The notes under the pieces were generated by a model that saw only the letters and a list, made by a program, of their open reading frames with translations, was not told the DNA's origin and made no database searches. From NCBI GenBank assembly GCA_963853835.1, contig OY970824.1:2361001-2425000 (forward strand): a stretch of 64,000 nucleotides of DNA, given 5' to 3'. Position numbers and translations under genes: made by a program. Positions 23,183 through 34,201 of the stretch are shown piece after piece. Every line of letters begins with the position of its first letter. Position 1 is the first letter of the stretch. The DNA comes from Calendula officinalis. Lineage: Eukaryota > Streptophyta > Magnoliopsida > Asterales > Asteraceae.

Positions 23183-26100
23183 ATGGAGGACGACCGTCGT
23201 GTCGGAGATCTCGTCCGTGAATTAGTCAACCGTCTGCACAACAGCTCTTCTTCCTCGCTCTCAAACTCTAACTCAAGCCCTAACACTAGCAATGTCAAGT
23301 ACGCCACTCGCATTTTATCCAGTCGAATGACGCCATCGATCGCCGCCGACGAAGCGGCTATGGCGTATTCAAACAAGAGCCAGCTAGTTAAAAAAGGTAA
23401 GTTGTCTGATGCTTTAGCGTTTGCAGATCTCTATTCTAAATTTGCTTCTAAAATTGGCCATGGTAGTGTTAAGAATAAGTGGGCGGTACTGTACCTGCTC
23501 AAAGTAATTTCCGAAGATCGTAAGAGTAACGTTAAACTTCAAAGCGATTTGAGCTGTTCAGGTGGACTCCCAATGCTACTCGAGTCTGAAACTAATGGAA
23601 ATCATGCTAGGGTTACGAATGGTAGTTCTGGTTTCTCACATTTAGGGCAAACTTTAGATCATAACGGTAATCATTATACTAATGATAATGTAAACGGTTT
23701 GCGTGATAGTAATTCAACAAAGCTGAAAAATGGTGGAGTTTTATTGATTTCGAAAGATCCAGAGAATTTGCAACAGATGGCATATAGGGAGTATGCTTTA
23801 ATTGTGAGGGAAGAAAACATTGTTTCAGAAGAGGTTATAGTGAGAGATATATTGTATGCTTGTCAAGGAATTGAAGGGAGATATGTGTTATTTGATGGAA
23901 GTATTGATGGATATATGTTACCAGATACATTTAAGGTTCCAAAACATACTAAAACCATGATTCGTAAGCTATGTGAGCTAGGATGGCTGTTTAGAAAAGT
24001 AAAAGGTTACATTTCTGAATGTATGGATAAATTTCATGATGAAGATGTTGGAACTGTAGCACAAGCATTTTGTGCAGCATTACAAGATGAGCTTTATGAG
24101 TATTATAAGTTGTTAGCAGTAGTTCAAATTGAATCCAATTCCATTGGTTTCAGAGAATGCACACTTAGGTAACTATCTTTCTTTAAGAAGACTTATGGTT
24201 TGGTTTGCTGAACCAATGGTGAAAATGCGGTTAATGGCTGTTCTTGTTGACAGCTGTAAGTCACTAAAAGGCGGTGCAATGGCAGGTGCAATTCACATGC
24301 ATGCTCAACATGGTGATCCTCTTTTACATGATTTCATGAAACGGTTACTTAGACGAGTTTGTTCACCTCTTTTTGAAATGGTGAGAAGTTGGGTATTAGA
24401 AGGTGAACTTGAAGATATTTTTTCTGAGTTTTTTGTTTTGGGTCAGTCAGTAAAAGCAGAATCTTTATGGAGAGAAGGATATAAACTTCATTCTGCAATG
24501 CTTCCTTCTTTTATATCCCATTCTCTTGCTAAACGTATACTTAGAACATGTAAATCTATTAACTTTTTAAGAGTTTGTTGTGAAGATAGAAGTTGGGCTG
24601 CTGAGTCAGCAACACAAGCTGCAGCTGCAACCGGGACCACAACTAGGAGAGGTGGTTTAGGTTATGGTGAAACAGATGCACTAGAATCTTTAGTAATCGA
24701 AGCTGCAAAACGGATTGATAAACATTTAATGAATGTTGTTTATAATCAATATAGGTTTAAGGAACATTGTCTTGCTATAAAACGGTATCTTTTACTAGGG
24801 CAAGGTGATTTTGTTCAGTATTTAATGGATATTGTGGGGCCCGAATTATCCGAGCCTGCAAACACTATCAGCTCGTTTAAACTTGCTGGTTTATTAGAGA
24901 GTGCAATTAGGTCATCAAATGCACAATATGATGATCCCGACATTTTGGAAAGGTTAAGGGTTAAGATGATGCCATATAATATTGGTGACAGGGGTTGGGA
25001 TGTGTTTTCTTTGGATTACGATGCAAGAATTCCATTAAATACTGTATTTACAGAATCTATAATGGCAAAATACTTAAAAATCTTTAATTTTTTGTGGAAG
25101 CTTAGAAGGGTAGAGCATGCACTTATTGGTGCTTGGAAGACAATGAAACCAAACTTGATTACTTCTCATTTCTTCACTAAGCTACCAAAAGCTGTTAAAT
25201 TTCGGTTAATTTTGACATCACGGAGATGTCAAGTTCTTTGGAATGAAATGAGTCATTTTCTTACAAATTTGCAGTATTATATCATGTTTGAGGTTTTGGA
25301 GGTTTCGTGGGCCAATTTTTGTGATGAAATGGAAGCTGCTAAAGATCTTGATGATTTACTTGCAGCCCATGATAAATATCTTTTTTCAATTGTTGAAAAA
25401 TCACTTCTTGGAGAACGTTCTCAAGATCTTTATAAAAGTCTGTTTATGTTGTTTGATCTTATATTGCGGTTTCGTAGTCATGCTGATAGGCTTTATGAAA
25501 GAATATATGATTTTCAAGCAAGGTATAAAATTTTATACAAGTTAGTTGATTTGGGTTGACTTTTATCTCAAAGGGTATGTAATTTTTTTTTGACCCGTTC
25601 ACTTATGGGCGTATATTTCTTTTGACCCGGTTAATTATGAATGAGTGCGTTTTATTTCAAACGGATATATAATTTATTTTTACCATACAACTCTTAAATC
25701 TTTGTAAAGATTCAGATAATTATTATAATACTAATATTGTTTTTTAATCATAACCAATTCATTACTTATTCATGTAAGATTACAAAAAAAAGGCTAGAAA
25801 GTGTTCTATGTTAAACGGGTCATATTAAGAGAACGGGCAAATGGGTTTAACGGGTTAAAAGTCGCCCAAATTCTATTATTTAATCCATCCAACCTCTGAA
25901 ATCATTTTAAGATTCAAATAATTGTTATAAAAGTCTTGACTCTTGACTGTTAACCATAACTAATGCATTTAATTATTGGTAAAAGACGGACGTGTCACCC
26001 ATCTCTACTATACCATGAAAGATGTTGACTTTATATTGTCTCATTGACCAACATTTGCAGTACAATGGAGGATAAAACCGGACAACCGAAAACTTCTAGA

Positions 26101-26328
26101 AACAAAAGCTCAGATTCCGATTCATGGCTTACTGAAAGCAGGAAAGCTATAACACAACGGGCTAGTGAATTTCTACAAAATACGGGCCAGGATATAGATG
26201 CAGTTTCAAAGGAATATTCATCTCTTTTCAAGGGTTTCATTTCTCAGTTACCCGTTCAACAACATATTGATTTGAAATTCCTCATGTTTCGCCTTGATTT
26301 TACTGAATTTTATGGCTCTAAGTCTTAA
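23183..26328 (+). pseudogene. GCP3: Gamma-tubulin complex protein 3 (GCP3/Spc98), frame broken near 24125
   Basis: GCP3 forms the gamma-tubulin small complex with GCP2 and gamma-tubulin and nucleates microtubules. Exon 1 starts at 23183 (MEDDRRVGDLVRELVNRL) and stays open to about 24124. Similarity continues at 24129 in another frame (LNPIPLVSENAHLGNYLSLR) to the donor at 25522/25523. Exon 2 (26061-26328) joins in phase with the second segment and encodes the C-terminus, including QDIDAVSKEYSS and QLPVQQHIDLKF. Together they cover the whole family length, about 865 residues against about 840 in Arabidopsis. Motifs include NNGVLL-like KNGGVLLISKDPENL, WFAEPMVKMRLMAVLVD, LRRVCSPLFEMVRSWVLEGE, RGGLGYGETDALESLV and HCLAIKRYLLLGQGDFVQYL. 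Only the net shift of one base at 24122-24131 is wrong. It is either a real inactivating indel or an assembly error. High similarity elsewhere favours a recent event or an error. Confidence 0.85.
25523..26060 (+). other. GCP3 intron
   Basis: A GT-AG intron (gtataaaa ... tttgcag) that links the two GCP3 exons in phase. It holds 'gacccgttcac' and 'cgggtcatat' words, common debris of non-autonomous hAT elements. Confidence 0.75.
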
Positions 26329-27390
26329 AATCCCACACGTAATCGATGCAACGATTTTTTGGACCCCTTGATTAATGGTCAACATATGGGGCATGCAGTG
26401 GCGGTCAAGGTCAAACTCCAGTTGATGTAGCCTTTTGTATATCAATTTTTGTTTTTAGGTAATTAAGTATTGGTATTTTTTTTAGTCTATAATAACAACG
26501 TACTTTTACATTTGTTTAATTGGGTCATTAAAAAATGGTTTTATGTTCTGATTGGATCATTAAAGGGTGTTCTTTTACCAAATTTTGTTTCCAAAGATAA
26601 TTTTTATAAAGAAAAGATAAAGTCATAAAAATATTTGTTTATATATAATGATAACTGCTATATAAAAATATAAATAATTTATATTCTTAAAAATTTCTAT
26701 ATGGTTTATTTTGCTTTTTTTCCTTTTCTTTTTCACCATCTTATAATGTTCAGTGAACATGGACTAATGTAAAAGTAGGTTGTTATTTTAGACAAAAATA
26801 ACTCTCGAGTATTTAATCTTTGATTTAATTGATTTTGTTTAAAGATGATATTAAACTCGGTTTTTGTTTCGTTTTTCAGATTGGATTTAGTTAATGGGTA
26901 AAGTGTGCTTGCAAGCACAATGCAGTTAAAGGTATGGTGCTGTTCTATAACCATTTAGTTCATTTGTACTGTTTTGATAGTATACCAGCAATCTCATGCT
27001 TGTAGATGTTTGTACAATAGTTTTGTATTATGAGTGATGGGGTGCCATTTGTGAGCTGTCAGTTTGCTTTTTTGTCAATAGTTTGGTATGTGTTTGTCAG
27101 TTGAAATGCATTTTGTTTTCTGATTGTTTCATTTTACATGTTTTCTTGTTGCTGACTGAGTTAGGCCTGATTGAGTTAGTTGCTGACTGAGTCAAAACCA
27201 AATTTAACAAACAAAACCAAAACGCGGCTCATTACTAGGTATTTACACCCAACACTGAAATGCAACATAATATCCATCAAGTAACCATGGTAAAGTAGTT
27301 GTATAATCTACTAATAACATACATTATTTCATTAAAAAAAAGAAAAAGAAAAAAGAACAAGTTCAGTAAGTGATGTTGATGACTATTAGA
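26329..27390. other. Region between convergent GCP3 and glycosylase genes
   Basis: Contains both 3' untranslated regions. At 27155-27200 the phrase gctgactgagtt/gattgagttagttgctgactgagt repeats, matching 11280-11350. No gene is seen. Confidence 0.4.
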
Positions 27391-30300
27391 TTAAGGTGGG
27401 TTGAGGGTGTTTTTAGGAGCACTTATCCAAGGGCTGCCTGCAATTGCAAACCTCCATAACGCAGAAACATGTTCAGGCAAAGCATAATCTATACCCACAC
27501 GTGGGCCCACAACTATTTCCTTCACTTCTGGCCCGTCTAACACTTCAAGACCACCTAAAAACACCAACCCAAATCCATATTTCATCTCATTTTTATATCA
27601 CAAAACCGAAAAGTAAAACAAAATGTATGATATGATCATTACCAGGAGTGAAAAGAGCATGATTAGACCAGTCTGTTGACAGCCCTAGTGCTTGACCCAC
27701 CTGTTAAATTCCATAACATAATATGTACAGCTGCCAAAATGGGCGGTCGGGCAACGGGTCAATATGGGTTCCAGTTGAAACGGGTCATTTCTAGAACGGT
27801 TGACTTTCAACCAGTTTGACCCGTTTGCCTTGTAGCTATGATGTTTATTTGAATTGTTCAAGATAAAACATAACCCATATCGACCCATTCATAAGTAAAT
27901 GGGTCAAATTTGCCACCTCATCAAACTGCTATGAAAACAGGGTATGAAGACTGACCTTGCCAGGCCCAGTAAGAAGAACGGGCTTCTCGGTATCCAAACC
28001 CCGACGCTGTTTAATAGTTTCCAACCCTGTTAATTCATCACTTTCGGTCAAAGTCAAACTTATTACTTTTTAAGTCCAAACATGAAAAAAGTTGTATACT
28101 TGTATTACACCCATGAATGGTCCCTGTGGTTTGCCAAAAGTTTTGGATTTGATCCCTAACTTCCAGAAATTACACCCATGATCACTGTGGTATGGACTTC
28201 ATATTGCTTTTGGTCCCTAAGGGTAACGGACGTTATATATCTTCTGTTAAACAGCAGTATATGCCCTCCACGTGAGGGTGTTTTTGTCATTTAATTTAAA
28301 CCTCTTTCCTTTTATTTAGAGTATCATCTCCAAACATCTTTTTAAGAAACACAATGTTGATGATGACGGTGGAGTTTCACAGATTCAAACCCAATGTTGA
28401 TGATGACGGTCGAGGGACGGAAATAATCAAGTTACGGTACACATTGTCGCTGGAATTAATACGCAGATGAACCGCCGACAATTTTTTCAATCGGTCACTG
28501 CAACTATAACTGCCGGAAATCGGAAAAATCAAGCTCGGATACAAACTGTTTGTGGTATTTGCATCATCACTGGAATTTGTACATGCAACAAAGAAGTGTG
28601 GTTTCTAAGATTGCCAGAATATAAATAAAAGTCACCCCTGAATCATATCTGAAACTTTTCTAAACCCAAAAATTAGAACTTTACTTCTTCTTCCCCTCAC
28701 CCCTAACCTATTTGTATCCGACGCCAAGGAAAGGTGTGACGGCAGTATGCAGTTTTCCGGCAGAGTTTTTTTGGCGACGACATCGTTTACCAAAACCCAA
28801 ATTGGTGTTGTTGAAATCGAGAAATCTCTGTCTGTAACCAGATCTCAAAATCGAGGAGTCATTTGCATAAATAATGCCAAATGTACCCAGAAATCATAAA
28901 TAATGCTCTTTTTTTACCCATTGCAAAAATAATGCTATCCCCCCTTTGGAATCCCGGATCCCCTAGTATCCCTTGTTTGAAAACCCGGATACTACTTTTT
29001 TCCTTTTTTTTGTGTACTGTTTTGTACTTCTGTACTTGTCTGACGCAGGGTACATTCTCACACCCCAAAACCCGGATCCCCAAGGGGTATCCCACACCCC
29101 AAAACCCGGATCCCCTGGGGGTATCCCACACTTGAAATCCCGGATCCCCTATGGGTATTCCACACCTCAATTTTTTTTTTCAATTCCACTCGTACAGAAA
29201 TTGAGCTCCAAATCCTGTACAATATTATTCAAGTATTACGTCCAACATTACATTCAGAAATTGGTTAATTCATCTTGTAAGTTTAAGCTCCGTTAGGGGT
29301 TCAATTCAATGAAATACGCAATTAGGTTTAGATTATCGTAATTTTGTATTGAATTTATGTAATGTGTATCTGTTCGTCAGTTCGCGCTTTCAATGGTGAT
29401 CAATTCACAACCGTTAATGATCTAGAATATCTGTTGAATTAACTATACTAATTAACAGAAAATTGTCGCTGTTGCTTTTACTTCACTTAGGGTTGTAGAA
29501 CGAACGCTTTTTAATTTGATTCATTTTGTTTCCAGTGCATGTGTTGATTGATTTTGATTGAACAGTTGCTTGATATGTGTAGTGATAATTGTAGAGGTTT
29601 CTATTATATATTATTTTATTAAAATTAAAATTGTTATAATGTTTGAAACTGCAGTTTTATACTAGTGCTATGGATCATTAATTCATAAATCAACAATCAA
29701 AATTGAATTAGTACATGTGCATTTATAGCATAGCTGTAGTTTAAGATTTTGATTTTTAATTTTAGATTTTGAGTAGGTGTTAAAATTGACTGCTAGAGTG
29801 CTAGTATATCATTAACTTCCTCTGTTTCTTTAAGATTGTTAACTTGTAATTATATAATACAATCTTGGTTAAAAGTATTACTTTCTCTAAATTTCTCTCT
29901 CACAATGGCAGAATCATCAACCATGTGGTCAGTCAACCTTGGTGTTGACCATTCTTTTCTCTACAACTGGACGATTTACAGTGCAAGCTTTTGTGTACTC
30001 GTTGCTCTTGTTCTTTCCATGTATCTAATCTTTGAACATTTAGCTGCTTACAATCAACCTGAGATATTTATTTAATTCCCTATATGTTCAAATTCGGTTT
30101 CTGTTTGTATCCCTAGTTTCTAGAAATTTTAAATGTTAAAAAAGTAAGCAGTGTGAAATTCGATTACTTATTTTCAGGAGCAAAAGTTTTTAATCGGGCT
30201 TATCTTGGTGGTGTGGGATACTCCTAGGGGATCCGGGGTTTCAAGTGTGGGATACCCCTAGGGGATCCGGGTTTTGGGGTGTGGGATACCCCTTGGGTAT

Positions 30301-32217
30301 CCGGGTTTTGGGGTGTGAGAATGTACCATGCGTCAGACAAGTACAGAAGTACAAAACAGTACACAAAAAACAGGAAAAATGTAGTATCCGGGTTTTCAAA
30401 CAGGGGATACTAGGGGATCCGGGATTCCAAATGGGGGGATAGCATTATTTTTGCAATAGGTCAAAAAAGAGCATTATTTGTAATTTCTATGTACATTTGA
30501 CATTATTTATGCAAATGACTCAAAATCGAGTAACCACTGCCGGAAACCGAGAAATCTCTTGTGTTTATTTGTCTTTTAGATCTGAAAATGAGATATCAGT
30601 GTGTTTTATTAGCCCTTTTTTATTCTTGAAGACCACCAATAACCACCGCTGCCAAAATCCTCACCCACCATCGCCACAACACAAGTAGATGGTTGGCATC
30701 ATGGCGGTCGGAAAAAGAGGAGAGGTAGAGAAGAAAATGTTGAGGTAGAGAAGAGGGATGTAATATGGACGGTGGAGAAGAAAGGGATAAAGTTGAAATG
30801 ACATAATTACCCTCATGTGCTTGTTTTTAACGACAATATTTAACATCCGTTCCGCTTAGGGATCAAAAGCAATACGAAGTTCATACCATGGGTGTAATTT
30901 CTGAAAGTTAGGGACTAAATCCAAAACTTTTGTCAAACCAAAGGGACTATTCGTGTAATTTACTCTAACTTATATTATTTTCTATTTTATTTTATATTAC
31001 GGGTTAAAGGAACTAACCAGTTACAGGAGCACAAGAACGGATCAAGACAGCTGATCCAATTCCTTGTTTGTCAGCTACAACATTTAGCATGTTATGCATG
31101 CCATAACAAAGATAAACATAAGCATGCCCTCCACATCCAAACTATGCAAAACAATGTTTATATATCCATTATCATTATATATAAAAATAAATTGAACGTG
31201 AAAATAATGTTTTCTATAATCTTACAATAGGAGCTGTTCTTGATGTAACACCAACTCGACCATGACAAGCTGAATCGTTAGATCTATATGCTTCTACCTG
31301 CAATTGTACCAATGATAAACACATGCAAACACTTAAAACATCCATTAATATAAACCCTAATTGTTTTTACTAATCAGCAATTAAATAAAATGGATAATAT
31401 TTAAGGATGCCATCAAATTATTCAAAATTTTTTTTTTTGAACAGCGAATAAATTATTCAAGTTTTTAATTAAATATATATCCATTTTCGTTTACTGTTTG
31501 ATCATTTTAACTTTCCGGAATAAAAAAGTTAAGAAATGTATTTTTTGTTTTTTAAGGTAATACTGGCTAATTGAACATGTTTTTTTTGTTGGATTTGGTA
31601 TAAATAAACTGTATACACAAGTAGTTTCAACAGTTAAGTGAACAATGATTAATAAATAAGAAAGATAGATACTTCCTCCGTTTTAAAATAAGTGATGCAC
31701 TTTCCATTTTGTCCATTTTTTGGTGTTTCACTTCTAAATTTCTGAATTAGAACACGTCTAGGGTTCCACTAAACTAATTAGCTTAAACTCAATTATTCAT
31801 TAATTAATTAATATATACGAAAAATAAATATAAATTTAAAGTTTTTACCTCTGTAATCTGGAGAACAACATCATCTCTCCGGAGGTACTTGCCGAGCAAT
31901 CGAGGTGCAAGATCAAGGGCGTCAATTTGGTAAAAATCAGGACCCAAAATTTGGGGTTTCTCCAGCAAAAATGCGGTTTTTAATTCTTGCAAATGAAGAT
32001 CGAACTGGGTTTGAGATTTTTGCTTGATTGGTCTAGGTTTTGGTTTTGATTTCGGCTTCAAATTTGGTTTGACTTTGATGATTTGAGGTTTGGAATCACT
32101 CATGGAACAATTTACGAGTTTTAGGGGTTTAACGACTCGATTGAAACGTTTTGTTATTTTCATTTCGGCAAAGATATTAGGGCTTTTGACTGATTGAAGA
32201 GGATCAAACGTAGCCAC
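27391..32217 (-). CDS. MAG: 3-methyladenine DNA glycosylase (AAG/MPG family)
   Basis: Six minus-strand exons join in phase to 285 residues: 32217-31849, 31297-31226, 31141-31018, 28026-27956, 27700-27643 and 27554-27391. The enzyme removes alkylated purines such as 3-methyladenine from DNA, starting base-excision repair in the nucleus. Family signatures: FYQIDALDLAPRLLGKYL, VVLQITEVEAY with catalytic Glu125, CHGRVGVTSRTAPI, FGCGGHAYVYLCYGMHNML, VLIRSCAPVTG, PVLLTGPGKVGQALG, and VGPRVGIDYALPEHV with SPWISAPKNTL at the end. The first 90 residues are a basic, low-similarity extension (repeated KPK), probably a localisation region; Met39 is an alternative start. Most relatives have FGPGGHAY where this has FGCGGHAY. 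Intron 3 is about 3 kb because two Mutator-like elements sit in it. Coding exons look intact. Confidence 0.93.
27728..27918. mobile_element. hAT-type MITE in glycosylase intron 4
   Basis: The left end reads tgccaaaatgggcggtcggg. The right end (gggtcaaatttgccacct) is the imperfect complement of the same TGGCAAAATGGG-type terminus. The inside is built of 'acgggtca' and 'tcgaccca' words. The exact target duplication was not resolved. Confidence 0.5.
28856..30521 (+). mobile_element. Pack-MULE carrying a captured LAZ1/DUF300 gene fragment
   Basis: An exact 9-bp duplication AAAATCGAG (28847-28855 and 30522-30530) flanks 1666 bp. The ends are perfect inverted repeats at the tip, GAGTCATTTGCATAAATAAT and its complement. 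The arms extend for about 310 bp with little divergence, including repeated 'ggatcccctagtatccc' and 'cacaccccaaaacccgg' words. These are classic Mutator-like features. There is no transposase. The middle (about 29170-30205) is unlike the arms and holds two exons of a cellular gene. The element sits inside the outer element at 28099-30965. Confidence 0.88.
29905..30210 (+). pseudogene. Captured LAZ1-like (DUF300, Ost-alpha family) gene fragment
   Basis: Exon A starts at 29905 (MAESSTMWSVNLGVDH) and includes VALVLSMYLIFEHLAAYNQP followed by E, the first transmembrane span and conserved loop of plant LAZ1 homologues. Exon B begins after the acceptor ttttcag at 30171-30177 and reads EQKFLIGLIL, exactly what follows in the family, before it is cut by the element's right arm. 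The donor after exon A should be GT but reads AT (A at 30064), so the fragment could not be spliced normally. Bases 29170-29904 probably include its captured leader and leader intron. LAZ1 proteins act at the tonoplast in brassinosteroid signalling and cell death; this fragment cannot encode a working protein. Confidence 0.8.
31672..31800. repeat. Half of a Stowaway-like MITE in glycosylase intron 1
   Basis: Begins cttcctccgttttaaaataa and gtgatgcac, the left terminus of the subfamily seen at 18876 and 54417. No matching right terminus follows before the first coding exon. Confidence 0.5.
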
Positions 32218-32978
32218 AAGGTTTTGGCGGTGATCAGCAACTAGGGGTTGTTTGAATATCGAAGTTGATGATCAGATGAACTATAAAACTATTGGGCTAA
32301 TGTCAACCAAACTATATTAATAAGTTATAAGAAAAAAAATTATGATAAAATTCAAATCATATTAAATTGAATAATTAGTGAAAGTGATTTTAATAATATT
32401 CAAAAATAAAAGTAAGGGTAAATATGACATTAACATTATATTAAATGAGATAATTAGTGAGTGTAAGTTCAACTATTTTTTACCAATTAAGATAAATTTT
32501 CATAGTATATCACTTATTTTAAAATACTTTAAAATAGAATAATATCACTTATTTTGAAATGAATGAAGTATTAAAGAATGGAAAATTGAATAAATTTTTT
32601 AATAATAGTCAATTTAGTATCCTATCTTATTTATATTTGATTGTTTTTCTTTACATAATCTAATTTATAACATGTAATGAACTAAAAAAAATAAGTTCAA
32701 TGTTAATATATTGAAATTAAAAGTAAATTACATAAGAATTCAAAATTAAATTGGTGAGTTAAAATAATAAATTAACTAAATATATGATACTAAAATATAA
32801 TTTGATTTTTTAAGTTAAACCCTTGAAACATTCAAATACGTTTTTCAATTATATGATACTAAAATGCATTTGACTTTTTTAATTAAACCCTTGAAACATT
32901 CAAATATGTTTTTGTTTGTCGGCTTAATTTTACAAAGTAAAAGACATAAAAACTTGAATCCTCACATGCAAACACCCT
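32218..32978. other. Promoter side of the glycosylase gene with a MITE half
   Basis: Bases 32316-32571 resemble the right half of the Stowaway-like MITE, ending tcacttattttgaaatgaat followed by gaagta. Bases 32800-32910 hold two near-identical copies of ttaaacccttgaaacattca about 80 bp apart. The rest is featureless AT-rich DNA. Confidence 0.45.
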
Positions 32979-33875
32979 TTACTTTCTAAAAACAAAAAGC
33001 CAGGCCTTAAAAGCGTTGTGCCAAAACGTACACTCGAATGTTGGATAACTTTTGGTGATTCCACCAATACATAATATGTTTTTAACACTTAACAATCCAT
33101 CAAAAAAACTAACTTCACCACCAACCTCTTTGCTAATTTTAGCATTACTCTGTGTAAAACCCTTCCATCTATTCTCATCCATCAAAATCTCATACATATT
33201 AATTGCCCTACAACTATACTTTTCAGTCAATTTTATCGTTTTAAATCCTTCCTTTTTCTTCTCCTTCTTCTCATCCACCTTCTTAACAGGTGCAGCAGCT
33301 GGTGGTGCAGCCACCGGAGCAGCTGCTGCCGCCTTCGGATTCACCTTCCTAGCCTCCAATTCATCCTTTGCAGGTCCTCCTTTTGCCATAGCATCCACAT
33401 AAACCCTAATTTGTTTCAAAACAAATTCCTTCCCTTTTGCCAAAAACGCATCCTTCAATCTCCTCCCAATCGGGCCTTCATCCTTCACAATAACCCGAAG
33501 ATCTGGATCCTCATCCGCGTTCTCATCGGAGATGTACGGAATTTCAACAACTCCGTCAGCTATCAACAGCGATTTACCGTCAGCATCTTTCGCCTCCCCT
33601 TGCCAATTAATGGAAACACTTAATTCCTAACCAGGAATAATTTTCCCCTTCCGTACATTAACGTAAGCTTCTCCTTCCACTTTCTCGATTTTTGTTGTTT
33701 TGATTAAGAGATTACTCTCGCCGTCGAGAATTGTTTGATCGGAAAGTAGTTTCGAGAGCAAATCCCTCGACCATTGAATGCAATCGGTTTCCGCCCAGTG
33801 CCAATTGTGGACGTTTGCTCCGTCAGGTCTGTCTTCAACGATCCATCTCTTATCTCCTTCACCGTATTTCGCCAT
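32979..33875 (-). pseudogene. AHSA1: Aha1-type Hsp90 co-chaperone gene, stop codon inside and C-terminus lost
   Basis: Intact relatives stimulate the ATPase of Hsp90 in the cytosol. The frame starts at 33875 (MAKYGEGDKRWIVEDRPDGA) and gives the N-terminal Aha1 domain (WHWAETDCIQWS, EGEAYVNVRKGKIIPG). A TAG at 33627-33629 then replaces the Tyr expected in PGYEL. The same frame continues with ELSVSINWQGEAKD, EIPYISDENADEDPDLRV, and an Ala/Pro/Lys linker. It enters the AHSA1 domain (GFKTIKLTEKYSCRA, YEILMDENRWKGFTQSNA, ISKEVGGEVSFFDG) and then loses similarity, so about two thirds of that domain is missing. The unrelated tail ends at 32979. No intron interrupts the coding stretch; a retrocopy is possible. 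The neighbour is the glycosylase gene, as in Arabidopsis. Confidence 0.85.
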
Positions 33876-34201
33876 TATCGTTAGTGTTTTACAGCTTATA
33901 AGCGTTTGTGCGTGTGTGTGTCGGAGAGTGTGTGATCGAAACCGGAAGCGGCGGTGATTGGTGGTTAATGGAGGAGATAAAGGGTAAGAAAATGAGTGTG
34001 TCTAGAGAGTTCAAAGAGTGGAAGATTCTAGAGTTCCGAAACCCTAACCCTAGATCTTGTGAGTGATTGATTATAGTTGTTTCCGACCAACAGAAGAATC
34101 TAGAAGACTTGTGGATCGTAAACCGAGTCTGAGTTGACTGGGCGGCTGTGGTGAGTTTTAAACAGTGAACTCGCCCGAGCCCAAATCATAAAAAAAATTA
34201 A
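33876..34201. other. Upstream region of the Aha1-type gene
   Basis: Short, moderately GC-rich leader-like sequence on the minus strand (a gt-rich run at about 33906-33922 and 'gaaaccctaaccctag' near 34040). No further gene before the tRNA. Confidence 0.4.

Larger units (their letters stand above)
28099..30965. mobile_element. Outer Mutator-like element in glycosylase intron 3
   Basis: Inverted ends of about 140 bp bracket this stretch. The left arm has gtccctgtggtttgccaaaa and ggatttgatccctaac; the right arm is the complement, ending gtgtaatttactc at 30965. The ends match the GAGTAAATTACAC family at 49620-50849. Without the nested insert the element would be about 1.2 kb, close to that copy. 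The left tip (before 28105) is degraded and no target duplication is recognisable. No transposase frame is present. Confidence 0.65.

Noticed and set aside
28859..29296. Overlapping frames of 84-107 codons rich in Pro, Gly and Asp
   Set aside because: They are translations of the Pack-MULE inverted arm, with the same repeat read in several frames; the mirror-image arm gives another at 30245-30442.
33052..33623. Plus-strand frames opposite the Aha1-type gene
   Set aside because: Antisense shadows of the conserved minus-strand coding sequence.
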